Source of the DNA: Microbacterium thalli
GTDB taxonomy: Bacteria; Actinomycetota; Actinomycetes; Actinomycetales; Microbacteriaceae
DNA length: 64,000 nucleotides
Reading direction: 5' to 3'
NCBI RefSeq assembly: GCF_028737325.1
Contig: NZ_JAQZCH010000003.1
Location: 1 to 64,000 of the forward strand
The notes under the pieces were generated by a model, which was not told where the DNA came from, did no database searches, and saw nothing but the letters and a program-made list of their open reading frames with translations. Positions 15,667 through 24,378 of the stretch are shown here, piece by piece; within the stretch, counting starts at the first letter, position 1; each line of letters opens with the position of its first letter. The position numbers and the translations under genes were made by a program.

Positions 15667-15935
15667 TCCCCGATCCACCAGTCCGAGATCTCCGACATCT
15701 GCTGGGCGACCGTTTCGTGGCGCGGATCGGCCCGGAACGCCTCGAACGCCGAGCGATCCGCGAAGGTGGCGTCCTCGACCAAAACCAGCCCCTTACGCGT
15801 GTCGAGCGAATGATCGATTCGCCACGACGCGACGCCCGGAAGAACGGCGAGTGACCGAAGCGATTCAGTCGCCCCGGTCACTCGTTCTCGTGCCACCCCA
15901 TCGTGAATGCGGAAGAGCACGATGTGGCGGTACAC
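15654..15935 (-). CDS. Dabb family (stress-responsive A/B barrel) protein
   Basis: 93-residue dimeric alpha/beta-barrel protein. YRHIVLFRIHDGVARERV opens with the family's HxVxF-K/R pattern, ALAVLPGVASW-like sequence follows, and FRADPRHETVAQQM is the usual DPxHxxV motif. Dabb proteins are small, often of unknown function, some acting as ferredoxin-like enzymes. The start is GTG 15935, with GAGAG six bases upstream. It directly follows the fcl gene (two bases between fcl stop and this start), so it is probably the last gene of the fucose operon by transcription, though functionally unrelated as far as I can tell. Confidence 0.75.
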   Translation of the reverse strand: MYRHIVLFRIHDGVARERVTGATESLRSLAVLPGVASWRIDHSLDTRKGLVLVEDATFADRSAFEAFRADPRHETVAQQMSEISDWWIGDYET

Positions 15936-15937
15936 CG

Positions 15938-16918
15938 TTACTCTCGCACTCGGTCCACGTTGTCGTGGTACCAGGCCACCGTCCGCTCCAGGCCCTCCTG
16001 CAGCGAGATCTGCGCGGTCCAGCCCGCCTCGGCGAGCTTGGAGACATCGAGCAACTTCTGCGGTGTGCCATCGGGCTTCGACGTGTCCCACTCCGTCTCG
16101 CCCTCGAACCCGACGACCTCGCCAATCGTCTCTGCGATCTCGCGAATTGTTACGTCAGATCCGGTGCCCACGTTGACCTGCTCAGGCCCGTCGTAGTGCT
16201 CCATCAGGTGGAGAACGGCGTCCGCCATGTCGTCGGCGTGCAGGAACTCCCGGCGAGGGGTGCCCGTGCCCCAGTTCGTCACCGAGCTGGCGCCGGACCG
16301 TGCGGCTTCGTCGTACCGGCGTATCAGCGCCGGCAGCACATGCGACCCCTTCGGCGAGAAGTTGTCGTTGGGGCCGTAAAGGTTCGTCGGCATGGCCGAG
16401 ATCCAGGGCAGCCCGTACTGACGGCGCACGGCCTGGGTGTGCAGGATGCCGGCGATCTTGGCGATCGCGTATGCGTCGTTCGTCGGCTCGAGGTGGCCGG
16501 TGAGCAGCGAGTCCTCGCGGATCGGCTGATCCGCGAACTTCGGGTAGATGCACGAGGACCCGAGGAACGCGACGCGCTCGACGTCATTCGCGACAGCGGC
16601 ATCCAGCACGTTCGTCTGGATGCGCATGTTGTCGCTCAGGAAGTCGACCGGGTACGTGCTGTTGGCGAGGATGCCGCCGACCTTCGCCGCCGCGAGAACG
16701 ATGTACCGCGGCTTGACTTCGCCGAGATAGGCGAACACATCGTCGCGATCCTTGAGGTCGAGCTCTTTCGACGTCTTGCCGACGACGTTAGAGAATCCCG
16801 CAGCCTCGAGTCTGCGGACGATCGCCGACCCGACCAGGCCACGGTGGCCGGCAACGTAGAACGTCGCGTCGCGGTCGAGCTCGCCGGGGGTGTAGGTCAG
16901 CCCGTCGCTCGCGGTCAC
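15938..16918 (-). CDS. fcl: GDP-L-fucose synthase
   Basis: 326-residue NADPH-dependent epimerase/reductase converting GDP-4-keto-6-deoxymannose to GDP-L-fucose. The binding motif is [20 protein letters not shown]. The catalytic triad region has [16 protein letters not shown] (Ser121/122) and Tyr150-x-x-x-Lys154 in [32 protein letters not shown] is highly diagnostic. The GTG start at 16918 overlaps the gmd stop (GTGA); another GTG at 16930 is possible. It acts directly after gmd in the pathway, supplying fucose to the exopolysaccharide made by this locus. Confidence 0.95.
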   Translation of the reverse strand: MTASDGLTYTPGELDRDATFYVAGHRGLVGSAIVRRLEAAGFSNVVGKTSKELDLKDRDDVFAYLGEVKPRYIVLAAAKVGGILANSTYPVDFLSDNMRIQTNVLDAAVANDVERVAFLGSSCIYPKFADQPIREDSLLTGHLEPTNDAYAIAKIAGILHTQAVRRQYGLPWISAMPTNLYGPNDNFSPKGSHVLPALIRRYDEAARSGASSVTNWGTGTPRREFLHADDMADAVLHLMEHYDGPEQVNVGTGSDVTIREIAETIGEVVGFEGETEWDTSKPDGTPQKLLDVSKLAEAGWTAQISLQEGLERTVAWYHDNVDRVRE

Positions 16919-17943
16919 TTGTGGCCCCACGAGGCGAGCTTGACGGTGTCGATCCAGTCCGGGCCTTGTTCCAGTGCTTGCACGTCGGCGTCAACCATCA
17001 ACTTCGCGAGTTCCTTCCCGTCGATAGTGGGAACCCAGCCGAGCCTCTCCGCCGCCTTGGCAGGTTCGCCGATGAGGGCATCCACTTCCGTGGGGCGCAG
17101 GTACCGCTCGTCGAACTTGACGTACTCCTGCCAGTCGAGGCCGACGTGGCCGAAGGCCGTCTCCAGGAAGTCGCGGATCGTGTAGCCGACACCGGTGGCG
17201 AGCACGAAGTCTTCCGGCTCGTCGACCTGCAGCATGCGCCACATGCCTTCGACGTACTCGGCGGCGTAACCCCAGTCGCGGACGGAGTCGAGGTTGCCGA
17301 GGTAGATGTCCTTCTGAGTGCCGGCCTTGATGCGTGCGACCGCCCGCGTGATCTTGCGGGTGACGAACGTCTCACCGCGGCGGGGCGATTCGTGGTTGAA
17401 CAGAATGCCGTTGACCGCGAACATGTCGTACGCCTCGCGGTAGTTCTTCGTGATCCAGTACGAGTACAGCTTCGCGACGCCGTAGGGCGAGCGGGGGTAG
17501 AACGGCGTCTCCTCGTTCTGCGGCGGGGGAGTCGCGCCGTACAGCTCGGAGGTCGACGCTTGGTAGAAGCGCGTCGTGATGCCGGAGAGGCGGACCGCTT
17601 CGAGCAGACGGATCGTGCCCGTGCCAGTGGTGTCGGCGGTGTGCTCGGGCTCATCGAACGACACACGCACGTGCGACTGCGCAGCGAGGTTGTACACCTC
17701 GTCGGGGTTGATCTCAGACATTAGCGTGACCATGCGCGCACCATCAGAGAGATCGCCGTAGTGCAGGAAGAGCTTCGCGCTTGGGTCGTGCGGGTCGACG
17801 TAAAGGTGATCGATGCGGTGAGTGTTGAAGGTCGACGCACGGCGAATGAGCCCGTGCACCTCGTAACCCTTCGACAGCAACAGCTCCGCGAGATAGGAGC
17901 CATCCTGCCCCGTGATGCCGGTGATGAGTGCGCGCTTGGACAA
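16915..17943 (-). CDS. gmd: GDP-mannose 4,6-dehydratase
   Basis: 342-residue NADP-dependent dehydratase, the first step from GDP-mannose to GDP-fucose or related 6-deoxy sugars. [19 protein letters not shown] is the family signature. It is followed by [19 protein letters not shown], the YxxxK pair Tyr154/Lys158 in [13 protein letters not shown], and [20 protein letters not shown]. The length is normal. It is followed by fcl with a GTGA overlap and preceded by a GT4 gene 20 bases away, all on the minus strand, so one transcript from the 19.25-kb divergent promoter is likely. Confidence 0.96.
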   Translation of the reverse strand: MSKRALITGITGQDGSYLAELLLSKGYEVHGLIRRASTFNTHRIDHLYVDPHDPSAKLFLHYGDLSDGARMVTLMSEINPDEVYNLAAQSHVRVSFDEPEHTADTTGTGTIRLLEAVRLSGITTRFYQASTSELYGATPPPQNEETPFYPRSPYGVAKLYSYWITKNYREAYDMFAVNGILFNHESPRRGETFVTRKITRAVARIKAGTQKDIYLGNLDSVRDWGYAAEYVEGMWRMLQVDEPEDFVLATGVGYTIRDFLETAFGHVGLDWQEYVKFDERYLRPTEVDALIGEPAKAAERLGWVPTIDGKELAKLMVDADVQALEQGPDWIDTVKLASWGHK

Positions 17944-17963
17944 CTGATGGCTCCGATCGGAAA

Positions 17964-19244
17964 CTATGACGAAGGTGTTGTAGCTTCGGGCGGCTTACGT
18001 TTCCTGTTGATAAGCAGCGAGAGCAGATTAGCGAATCGTTCGATCGCGAACGATTCGTCGAGCACCGTCTCGCGGTATCGCCGCCCGCTGGCGCCGAGCG
18101 CATCGGCGCGCGCCCTGTCGCGACCAAGTGTGATCGCGGCTGTGAGAAGTTCCGATGGCGAGCCCGCCGGCACCACGGTTCCTGCCCGCGCAGCCCGAAT
18201 TTCGTCAGCGGTGATCCCGGTCTCGTCGGTGGCAGCGAGGACTGGTCGGCCGGTCGAGAAGTAGGACGTGAGCTTGCTCGGCACCGCCATCTCGGAGACA
18301 CCGGGCTTCTCGTTCACGAGCAGAACGTCAGCGGCGACAAGTGCTTGCGCGAACTGCTCATCGGGCAGCGGATCGACGAAGTCAAGGTGGGGGATACCCT
18401 CGGCCAATTTCTCGAGCTTCGCGCGCTCTCCGCCGTTCCCCAGCAGCACGAATCGCACTCGCGCGCCTTCGTCGGCAGAGCGGCGAGCGGCCGCGATGAC
18501 GTTGTCGAGTCCTTGCTTCAGGCCCATGTTGCCGGCGTGCAGCACAACGGTCTCGTCACCCCACCCGAGCGCACGGCGTGCCTCCGCCCGATCAATGTCG
18601 GGGGAGGGGGGAAGGTGAGTCCAATTGCGCACCACCGTGATGCGGTCCGACTGCACGCGGAGGTCGTGCGCGATGCGCTGCGCGAATCGATCGTGGATCA
18701 CGACAACGCTGTCCGCGGCTCGGAGGAGGCTGCCCTCCAGCACCCGCATGATCCTCGCAACGATTCCGGAGCCCTGGCCAGTCTCCGTCAGTCCGAGCGT
18801 GTAGAGGTCTTGCACCCAGACGACTACTGGCGTGCGACGGTGGAAGAGCTTGGCTCGGGCCATCGCGACGCACGCGCTGAATAGGGCAGGCGAAACGAGG
18901 ACGAGGGCGTCCGGGGATCCCCAGGGTACGGTTGCGGACCGCAAGCCGAACGTTAGCTCGGACAGCAGCCGGCGCACTCCGGTGGGCGGACGCGGAATGT
19001 AATGCCGAACGCGATGCACCTGAACCGCGGCAAGCCGTTCCTTGCGCGACCACTGCCCGTAACCTGGGGCCAGCTCCCAGTCCGGATAATGAGGGTGTGC
19101 TGTGACCGCGCGCACGCGCATTCCGCGAGCGGCCAGGCCCCGTGTCAGCGCCCCGGTGTACGGAGCGATGCCCGTCGGCTCAGGAGGATAGTTGATCCCG
19201 ACTACAGTGACAGCAGGGGCATCCTTCGGCATACTCCTGACCAT
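17964..19244 (-). CDS. GT4 glycosyltransferase (WbuB-like)
   Basis: 426-residue GT-B glycosyltransferase acting on the cytosolic face in exopolysaccharide repeat-unit assembly. The N-terminal domain has [20 protein letters not shown] and [13 protein letters not shown], typical of WbuB/WcaI-type enzymes that work on fucose- or FucNAc-containing units. The C-terminal donor domain has [18 protein letters not shown] and [20 protein letters not shown], the equivalent of the E-x7-E loop. The donor sugar is not determined. The ATG at 19244 is used; an ATG 12 bases later is the alternative. It heads the minus-strand run with gmd and fcl. Confidence 0.88.
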   Translation of the reverse strand: MVRSMPKDAPAVTVVGINYPPEPTGIAPYTGALTRGLAARGMRVRAVTAHPHYPDWELAPGYGQWSRKERLAAVQVHRVRHYIPRPPTGVRRLLSELTFGLRSATVPWGSPDALVLVSPALFSACVAMARAKLFHRRTPVVVWVQDLYTLGLTETGQGSGIVARIMRVLEGSLLRAADSVVVIHDRFAQRIAHDLRVQSDRITVVRNWTHLPPSPDIDRAEARRALGWGDETVVLHAGNMGLKQGLDNVIAAARRSADEGARVRFVLLGNGGERAKLEKLAEGIPHLDFVDPLPDEQFAQALVAADVLLVNEKPGVSEMAVPSKLTSYFSTGRPVLAATDETGITADEIRAARAGTVVPAGSPSELLTAAITLGRDRARADALGASGRRYRETVLDESFAIERFANLLSLLINRKRKPPEATTPSS

Positions 19245-19284
19245 ATAGCGGACAGCGTTTCGCAGTCGTTACGGAGGGCGCACG
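19245..19284. promoter_or_regulatory. compact divergent promoter region of the EPS locus
   Basis: Only 40 bases separate the starts of the divergent glycosyltransferase (minus) and acetyltransferase (plus) genes. The stretch must hold at least the plus-strand ribosome binding site (GGAGGG) and possibly both promoters, unless these lie inside the coding regions. I see no clear -35/-10 pair. Confidence 0.35.
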
Positions 19285-19833
19285 TTGGATGACATCCCGG
19301 TGATCGACCTCTCGAAGGCGCCAGGCGAACGCGCGGCGTGGGATCAGCCGCGATGGAAGGTGTACCTGTGGGCGGTCACCGAACTGCTGTTCGTTACGAA
19401 CCCGTGGCAGATCAGCTCTAGCATTCGGACCCGTATGCTCCGCGTCTTCGGCGCCGAGATTGGGCGAGGGGTGGTGTTCCGGCCGCGGACACGCGTGAAG
19501 TTCCCGTGGAAGCTCCACATTGGAGACCGCAGCTGGATCGGAGAAGGTGTCTGGTTCCACAATCAAGACCACATCTGGATCGGCCACGACGTCGTCATCT
19601 CGCAGGAGACGTTCCTCACGACAGGGAGCCATCGACACCGTAAGGATATGGCGCTCGTTACGCGCCCGATCACCATCGAGCCGGGGGTGTGGGTGACGAG
19701 CCGATGCCTCATCCTCGGCGGGGTGACGATCGGGCGTTCCGCCTTGATCAAGCCGCTCACCCGCATCGACGACGACGTCGAGCCCAACTCCGTCTGGGAT
19801 CAGAGCGGTTGGCTCGCGAAGCGATTCGCATGA
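19285..19833 (+). CDS. LbH-fold acetyltransferase (WcaF-like)
   Basis: 182-residue left-handed beta-helix acyltransferase. The hexapeptide rungs are visible in FGAEIGRGVVFRPRTRVKFP, HIGDRSWIGEGVWFHNQDHI, WIGHDVVISQETFLTTGSH and TIEPGVWVTSRCLILGGVTI. The TTGSH segment holds the catalytic His region. WcaF-type enzymes O-acetylate exopolysaccharide sugars. The start codon is the rare TTG at 19285, six bases after a perfect GGAGGG ribosome binding site; no ATG or GTG is available in frame before the family sequence. Its stop overlaps the next gene's ATG (ATGA). It is the first gene of the plus-strand EPS run. Confidence 0.87.
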   Translation: MDDIPVIDLSKAPGERAAWDQPRWKVYLWAVTELLFVTNPWQISSSIRTRMLRVFGAEIGRGVVFRPRTRVKFPWKLHIGDRSWIGEGVWFHNQDHIWIGHDVVISQETFLTTGSHRHRKDMALVTRPITIEPGVWVTSRCLILGGVTIGRSALIKPLTRIDDDVEPNSVWDQSGWLAKRFA

Positions 19834-20951
19834 GAATTGCCCACGTAGTCACCTACATTTCGAACGACGGGTCGTTCGGTGGCCCGGTTCGGGTCGCCCT
19901 CAGCCAAGCCGCTGCACTCGCCGCGCGCGGCCACGACGTCACGGTGTACGGCGCGTCACCTGACGCCGTGCCGAGGACCGTCCGCCAAGACGGCTATCGC
20001 CTCCGAATGTTTCCTGCCCGGCGGTTGCACCGCGCCCTAGGTTTCGCTGGGATGTTTGCGCCTGGGCTCACGCGGGCGCTGAAGGCCGAGATTCATGCGA
20101 TCGATGTGGTGCACGTGCACCTGGCCCGAGACCTGGTGACATTGCCCGCGGCTCGCGCTGCGCGGAAGGCGGGTGTGCGTCTCATCGTTCAGCCGCATGG
20201 GATGATCGACAGGTCCACCAATCCTCTAGCAGTTCCTGTCGACGCCTGGGAGGTCCGTCCGGCGCTTCGGGCGGCGTCGACGGTGCTTACGCTGACCGAC
20301 CAGGAACAGCGCGACATCCGCGCGATCGTCCCCACCGCTAGGGTTCGAAGTATTGGTAACGGCATCGTCGTCGCGGACGTGCCGGACTATGAAGGGCGGG
20401 CCAACGAGGTGCTTTTCCTCGCTCGCCTGCATCCGCGCAAGCGTGCCGTGGCTTTCGTGGAGATGGCGAGTGAGTTGATCGCCCGCGGTGAGACTGCCAC
20501 CTTCACTCTCGCTGGACCTGATGAGGGCGACGGGGAAGGCGTCCGTGCTGCGATACGCCGCTCGCCCGCTCCCGAGCGCATCCGCTGGATCGGGCCGGTC
20601 GACCCGGCACTGACCGACGCTCTGCTACGACGTGTACGCGTGTTCGTGCTGCCATCCACAGGTGAGATCTTCCCGATGGCCATCCTTGAGGCGTTCGCCG
20701 CTGGAACTCCCGTGGTGACGACGGACTCGCTCGGCATTGCCGCTGCGTGCCGCGGTTATGACGCCGCCGCGGTTACCGACGGGTCGATATCCGCGCTAGC
20801 GGACGCCGTCTCAGCGGTGCTTGCAAGCAGTGAGCGTGCGCACGAGCTGCGGACGGGAGCGCGAACCTATGTTACGGAGGAACTGGGCATCGACAGGGTC
20901 GTAGCCGAACTCCTCGATACCTACGGAGCCATTGAGGAGTTGAGCACATGA
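19830..20951 (+). CDS. GT4 glycosyltransferase
   Basis: 373-residue GT-B enzyme. The N-terminus RIAHVVTYISNDGSFGGPVR carries the Gly-Gly acceptor loop typical of GT4. VVHVHLARDLVTLPAARAAR and IVQPHGMIDRSTNPLA follow. The donor domain has VLFLARLHPRKRAVAFVEMA and PSTGEIFPMAILEAFAAGTP, including the E-x7-E motif (Glu-Ile-Phe-Pro-Met-Ala-Ile-Leu-Glu). It presumably adds one sugar of the exopolysaccharide unit on the cytosolic membrane face. It is coupled by ATGA to the acetyltransferase before it and to the next glycosyltransferase after it. Confidence 0.9.
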   Translation: MRIAHVVTYISNDGSFGGPVRVALSQAAALAARGHDVTVYGASPDAVPRTVRQDGYRLRMFPARRLHRALGFAGMFAPGLTRALKAEIHAIDVVHVHLARDLVTLPAARAARKAGVRLIVQPHGMIDRSTNPLAVPVDAWEVRPALRAASTVLTLTDQEQRDIRAIVPTARVRSIGNGIVVADVPDYEGRANEVLFLARLHPRKRAVAFVEMASELIARGETATFTLAGPDEGDGEGVRAAIRRSPAPERIRWIGPVDPALTDALLRRVRVFVLPSTGEIFPMAILEAFAAGTPVVTTDSLGIAAACRGYDAAAVTDGSISALADAVSAVLASSERAHELRTGARTYVTEELGIDRVVAELLDTYGAIEELST

Positions 20952-22078
20952 GTGGCCTGCGAAAAGACGTCATCGCCGTCATTCAGCCCTTCGTGCCCGG
21001 ATACCGGCGACCGCTTTTCGATGCTATCGATGCGGAGCTGCGACTGAGGGGACTTCGGCTTGAGGTATGGCACGATTCCCCGAAGGGGCGTGTGGCGGCC
21101 AGAGGGAACGCGGCTTCGGGAGAATGGTCGGTGCCAATCCGTCAGCGCCGCGTGTCGCTCGGTCGGCGCAACATCACCTACCGAGGTGTGCTGGGGGAGG
21201 CGCGGCGCGTACGAGCGGTCGTCGCCGGGCTGGCCAGCACGAACATCGAGACTTATGCTCTCGCGCTCGACCCGCATGTGCGCCTTATGCTTTGGGGCCA
21301 CGGGCGGAATTTCACTGCATCAAATAACACAATCGACACGCGTATCGAGGCATGGCTGGCGCGACGGTCGGCGCACGTTCTCACTTACACCGACGAGGGG
21401 AAGAGCCACGTCGTAGCGCAGGGGGCACCGGACGATAAGGTCACGGTGGTAGTGAACGCCACCGACACCCGCAGGCTTCGTGCGGAACGCGCTGCGGTCA
21501 CCCCGCAAGAGTCGGAAGAACTGCGCGCAGCCCACGGGCTCAAGGGGCGCCGTGTGGCGCTCTTCGTCGGCGCGTTCGATGAACCAAAGCAGCTGCCGTT
21601 CTTGTTCCACGCGATGGATCAGGTGACCGCCGTTCACGACGACGTAACTCTCGTTCTCGCCGGTGCAGGCCCGGAGGCAAGCGAGGTCGAGCAGTTCGTC
21701 GCGGCGCGTCACTATGCTCAGGTAGTAGGACGACTAGAGGCGTCAGAGTTGGCGCGGTTCTCTACCATCACGGACCTTCTCGTGATGCCGGGCCGAGTCG
21801 GTCTCGTAGCAGTCGATGCTCTGGGCCTTGGCTTGCCCATTGTTACCACGAGGTACCCATGGCACGCCCCAGAGGCGGCTTACCTCACGGATGGGGTCGA
21901 TTCGGTGTGGACCGAGTTCGAAGTCACCGCTTACGCAGAGGGTGTGACTGAGTTGCTCGGCGACGCTGCCCGACTCCAGTCGCTGCGGGCCGGGGCCGAA
22001 CACAGCGGCGCTAGCTTCTCAGTTGAGTCCAGCGCCGCTCGCTTCGTAGCTGGGATCCTTGCGGGTCTGGAGTCATGA
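20948..22078 (+). CDS. GT4 glycosyltransferase
   Basis: 376-residue GT-B glycosyltransferase, more divergent than its neighbour. The N-terminal domain is VIQPFVPGYRRPLFDAIDAE followed by LRLEVWHDSPKGRVAARG. MLWGHGRNFTASNNTIDTRI and HVLTYTDEGKSHVVAQGAP are typical of transferases related to capsule enzymes. The donor half has VALFVGAFDEPKQLPFLFHA and VMPGRVGLVAVDALGLGLPI. The usual first Glu of E-x7-E appears replaced (Gly-Arg-Val-Gly-Leu), as in a subset of GT4 proteins. It overlaps the preceding gene by ATGA. Confidence 0.85.
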   Translation: MSGLRKDVIAVIQPFVPGYRRPLFDAIDAELRLRGLRLEVWHDSPKGRVAARGNAASGEWSVPIRQRRVSLGRRNITYRGVLGEARRVRAVVAGLASTNIETYALALDPHVRLMLWGHGRNFTASNNTIDTRIEAWLARRSAHVLTYTDEGKSHVVAQGAPDDKVTVVVNATDTRRLRAERAAVTPQESEELRAAHGLKGRRVALFVGAFDEPKQLPFLFHAMDQVTAVHDDVTLVLAGAGPEASEVEQFVAARHYAQVVGRLEASELARFSTITDLLVMPGRVGLVAVDALGLGLPIVTTRYPWHAPEAAYLTDGVDSVWTEFEVTAYAEGVTELLGDAARLQSLRAGAEHSGASFSVESSAARFVAGILAGLES

Positions 22079-22096
22079 CGCATCTGGACAACCGGC

Positions 22097-23323
22097 GTGG
22101 CTAACTCGCGCAGAATCGCCGGGCAGTTCGCGTGGGCGTCCTCAAGTCGCGTCGGCGCCGCGCTTTTGCAGGCGCTGCTGTTCGTCCTAGCTGCGCGCGC
22201 CCTCGATCCTCGCGAGTTCGGTCTCCTCGCGGCGATGCTCGGTATCACGACACTCCTTCAGACGACGTTTGACATGGGTGTTCAGACCTTCGCGACTCGG
22301 GAGCGCGCGGCGCATGGCGATGTCGGCGCGGTAGCTACTGCACTGCGTTTCAACGCCCGCACGTCGGTACTGCTGGCTGTGGTGGGTGCGATTGTGATAG
22401 CGGTGGCTGGTTGGACGCTCAACTCGTCGTTCTTCTTCATGCTTCCACTCGCTATCTGCATCAGCGCCGAGCGCACCGCTGACGTGCGTTTGACAATCGC
22501 GTTCGCTGACGGCGACGTCCGCGGCAACGCCATCAATCTCATAACCCGTCGGGCGGCAGCCATCGCCCTTTTCCTACCGCTCGTCATGGTCGACGTGGAA
22601 GCGCTTCTGTCTTACTCGATTGCCGTCGCGCTAGCAGCCATCGGCTCCTCGGTGTTTGCGCGCGTCTACGTGCGCGGGCGGGTCAACGCGAAGCCCGACA
22701 TGACCTACCGGGATCTCCTGCGGGCGAGTTGGCCCTATTGGTTGAATTCTGTAGCGACCCAAGCCCGGAATCTGGATTCGACGATCACCGCGGGATTCGC
22801 GGGTGCCACCCAAGCTGGGCTTTTCTCCGTTGCCAGCCGGCTGACGAGCCCGTTGCGGATCCTACCTACGACTCTGTCTAGCGTTCTCCTGCCCAACGCG
22901 GCGAAGTCCGTAGGTTCCCGGCGCGAGACTCTTAGCCTTCTCAAACTCGCGGGCATCGCGTGGGGGGCGACTACGGTGCTGTACTTAGTGCTGGTCGTGA
23001 CTGCGCCGTGGTTCGTCCCGCTCCTGCTCGGCGCGGACTACGCGCATTCTGTGCCAGCAGTTCAGATAGTGGTGGCCGGGCTCCCATTTGCTGCCCTCAT
23101 CTCGCTGCTGTCATCGATTCTGCAGGGCCATGGCCACAAGCACTACGTTGCGACGGTGTCTACCGTCTCGGTCATCGTGTGCTTGGGGATGGTCGCGACA
23201 GGAGCGTGGTTGTGGGGTGCGGCGGGAGCAGCGCTTGCGCTGACCGTCAACTTCTTTGCGCAAGCGGTCGCGATCGCAGTCGGGTTCATGAGGCATGTCT
23301 GGAATGGGAGCGGCTCGAAATGA
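22097..23323 (+). CDS. wzx: oligosaccharide flippase, Wzx-like
   Basis: 408-residue integral membrane protein with about 10-12 hydrophobic segments (for example ALLQALLFVLAARALDPREF, TSVLLAVVGAIVIAVAGWTL, VLYLVLVVTAPWFVPLLLGA). DPREFGLLAAMLGITTLLQT is the common N-terminal signature of the polysaccharide flippase (MATE-like) superfamily. It would move the lipid-linked repeat unit to the outer face for polymerisation. The GTG start at 22097 lies 18 bases after the previous stop. Its end overlaps the pyruvyl transferase start by ATGA. The surrounding DNA is less G/C-biased than the flanks of the locus. Confidence 0.88.
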   Translation: MANSRRIAGQFAWASSSRVGAALLQALLFVLAARALDPREFGLLAAMLGITTLLQTTFDMGVQTFATRERAAHGDVGAVATALRFNARTSVLLAVVGAIVIAVAGWTLNSSFFFMLPLAICISAERTADVRLTIAFADGDVRGNAINLITRRAAAIALFLPLVMVDVEALLSYSIAVALAAIGSSVFARVYVRGRVNAKPDMTYRDLLRASWPYWLNSVATQARNLDSTITAGFAGATQAGLFSVASRLTSPLRILPTTLSSVLLPNAAKSVGSRRETLSLLKLAGIAWGATTVLYLVLVVTAPWFVPLLLGADYAHSVPAVQIVVAGLPFAALISLLSSILQGHGHKHYVATVSTVSVIVCLGMVATGAWLWGAAGAALALTVNFFAQAVAIAVGFMRHVWNGSGSK

Positions 23324-24378
23324 GCAAATCTAATCGTGGGCGGAGCGTCTTTTGTACGATCGCGGCGCAACACGACAACTTGGGGGACATCGTGATCCGG
23401 CAGAGGATGCTGGACCTCGTTGATCAGCACCACGACTTGCACATCAGTGCAGGCTCGATGCCTGATGAGTATCTCGCAGCCTTCGATCTACCCCTAAACG
23501 CTCGCATCTATCGCTCGTCGACAGGCTTCGCGGCGGCGTTCTTTTGGGCGAGCGTGCGCGGTCGAAGCGCGCTGCTTCTTCCGCCTGGCCCCTACCCGCT
23601 AACCTCGACCCGCGCGGCGGTGCGTGGTGCTGCCAGTATCGCGGGCACGCTCCTCGCGCGCGCCGGCGGAGGGCCGTCGATCACCGTCGGAAAATCCGTT
23701 CGCGGGACGCATCGCGCTGCGGTGCAGATTGAGCGGGTTCTTTTTCGTCTGTCCAACATTTACGTCGCCCGAGATCGACGCAGCGCAAGTACGCTGAGCT
23801 TGCCCGTGGCGGCCGAGCCCGACCTTTCCCTGCTTTCGCCTCCCGCGCCGCCGCAGGAGTCCCGTTTTGTAGCGATCTCCCTCCGTTATGACCGCCCGGT
23901 AGCGGAGCAATTTCTCGACGCAGTTGTTCGGTGGGCGCGTGAGAGTAATTTGACGCCGGTTTTCGTTACGCAGGTTCGACGCGACGAGAGACGACACGCG
24001 GAGCTCGCAGCATTGCATGGTGCGGAGCACGTCGCTTGGGGCGACCGTACCCATCGGCAGCAGATGGGAGCCGTAGAGCAGGCCTATGCGCACTCGGCAG
24101 TCGTCGTGACGGATCGTTTGCACGCTGCGTTGCTTGGCGCTCTCGGCGGCGCGATTCCGGTGGCTATGACCGCGCCAGGAAAGCCCAGTAAGATCGCGGA
24201 CGCGGCCGACGGTGTAATGCGAATTGTTTCCATCGAAGGCACAGCTGACCAGGCCGAGGTCATGGGTCAACTCGACGCTGCACGTGCCCAGGGGCCGATG
24301 ACTGCGGCGATGGCAGAAGCGGCGGATCGACTCAGCTCTGTTCGAGCCCGCGTGTCGAGGGCACTGGCGCGAGGCTGA
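23320..24378 (+). CDS. polysaccharide pyruvyl transferase family protein (first copy)
   Basis: 352-residue member of the CsaB/WcaK family that transfers pyruvate from phosphoenolpyruvate to sugars as a ketal. AAQHDNLGDIVIRQRMLDLV is the conserved N-terminal glycine motif, and AYAHSAVVVTDRLHAALLGA carries the conserved DRLH site. ESNLTPVFVTQVRRDERRHA lies between them. A ketal would add negative charge to the exopolysaccharide. The gene converges on the polymerase gene with a 47-base tail-to-tail overlap. A second, distinct copy lies at 26907-27974, so two sites on the polymer may be pyruvylated, or one copy may have another role. Confidence 0.85.
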   Translation: MSKSNRGRSVFCTIAAQHDNLGDIVIRQRMLDLVDQHHDLHISAGSMPDEYLAAFDLPLNARIYRSSTGFAAAFFWASVRGRSALLLPPGPYPLTSTRAAVRGAASIAGTLLARAGGGPSITVGKSVRGTHRAAVQIERVLFRLSNIYVARDRRSASTLSLPVAAEPDLSLLSPPAPPQESRFVAISLRYDRPVAEQFLDAVVRWARESNLTPVFVTQVRRDERRHAELAALHGAEHVAWGDRTHRQQMGAVEQAYAHSAVVVTDRLHAALLGALGGAIPVAMTAPGKPSKIADAADGVMRIVSIEGTADQAEVMGQLDAARAQGPMTAAMAEAADRLSSVRARVSRALARG

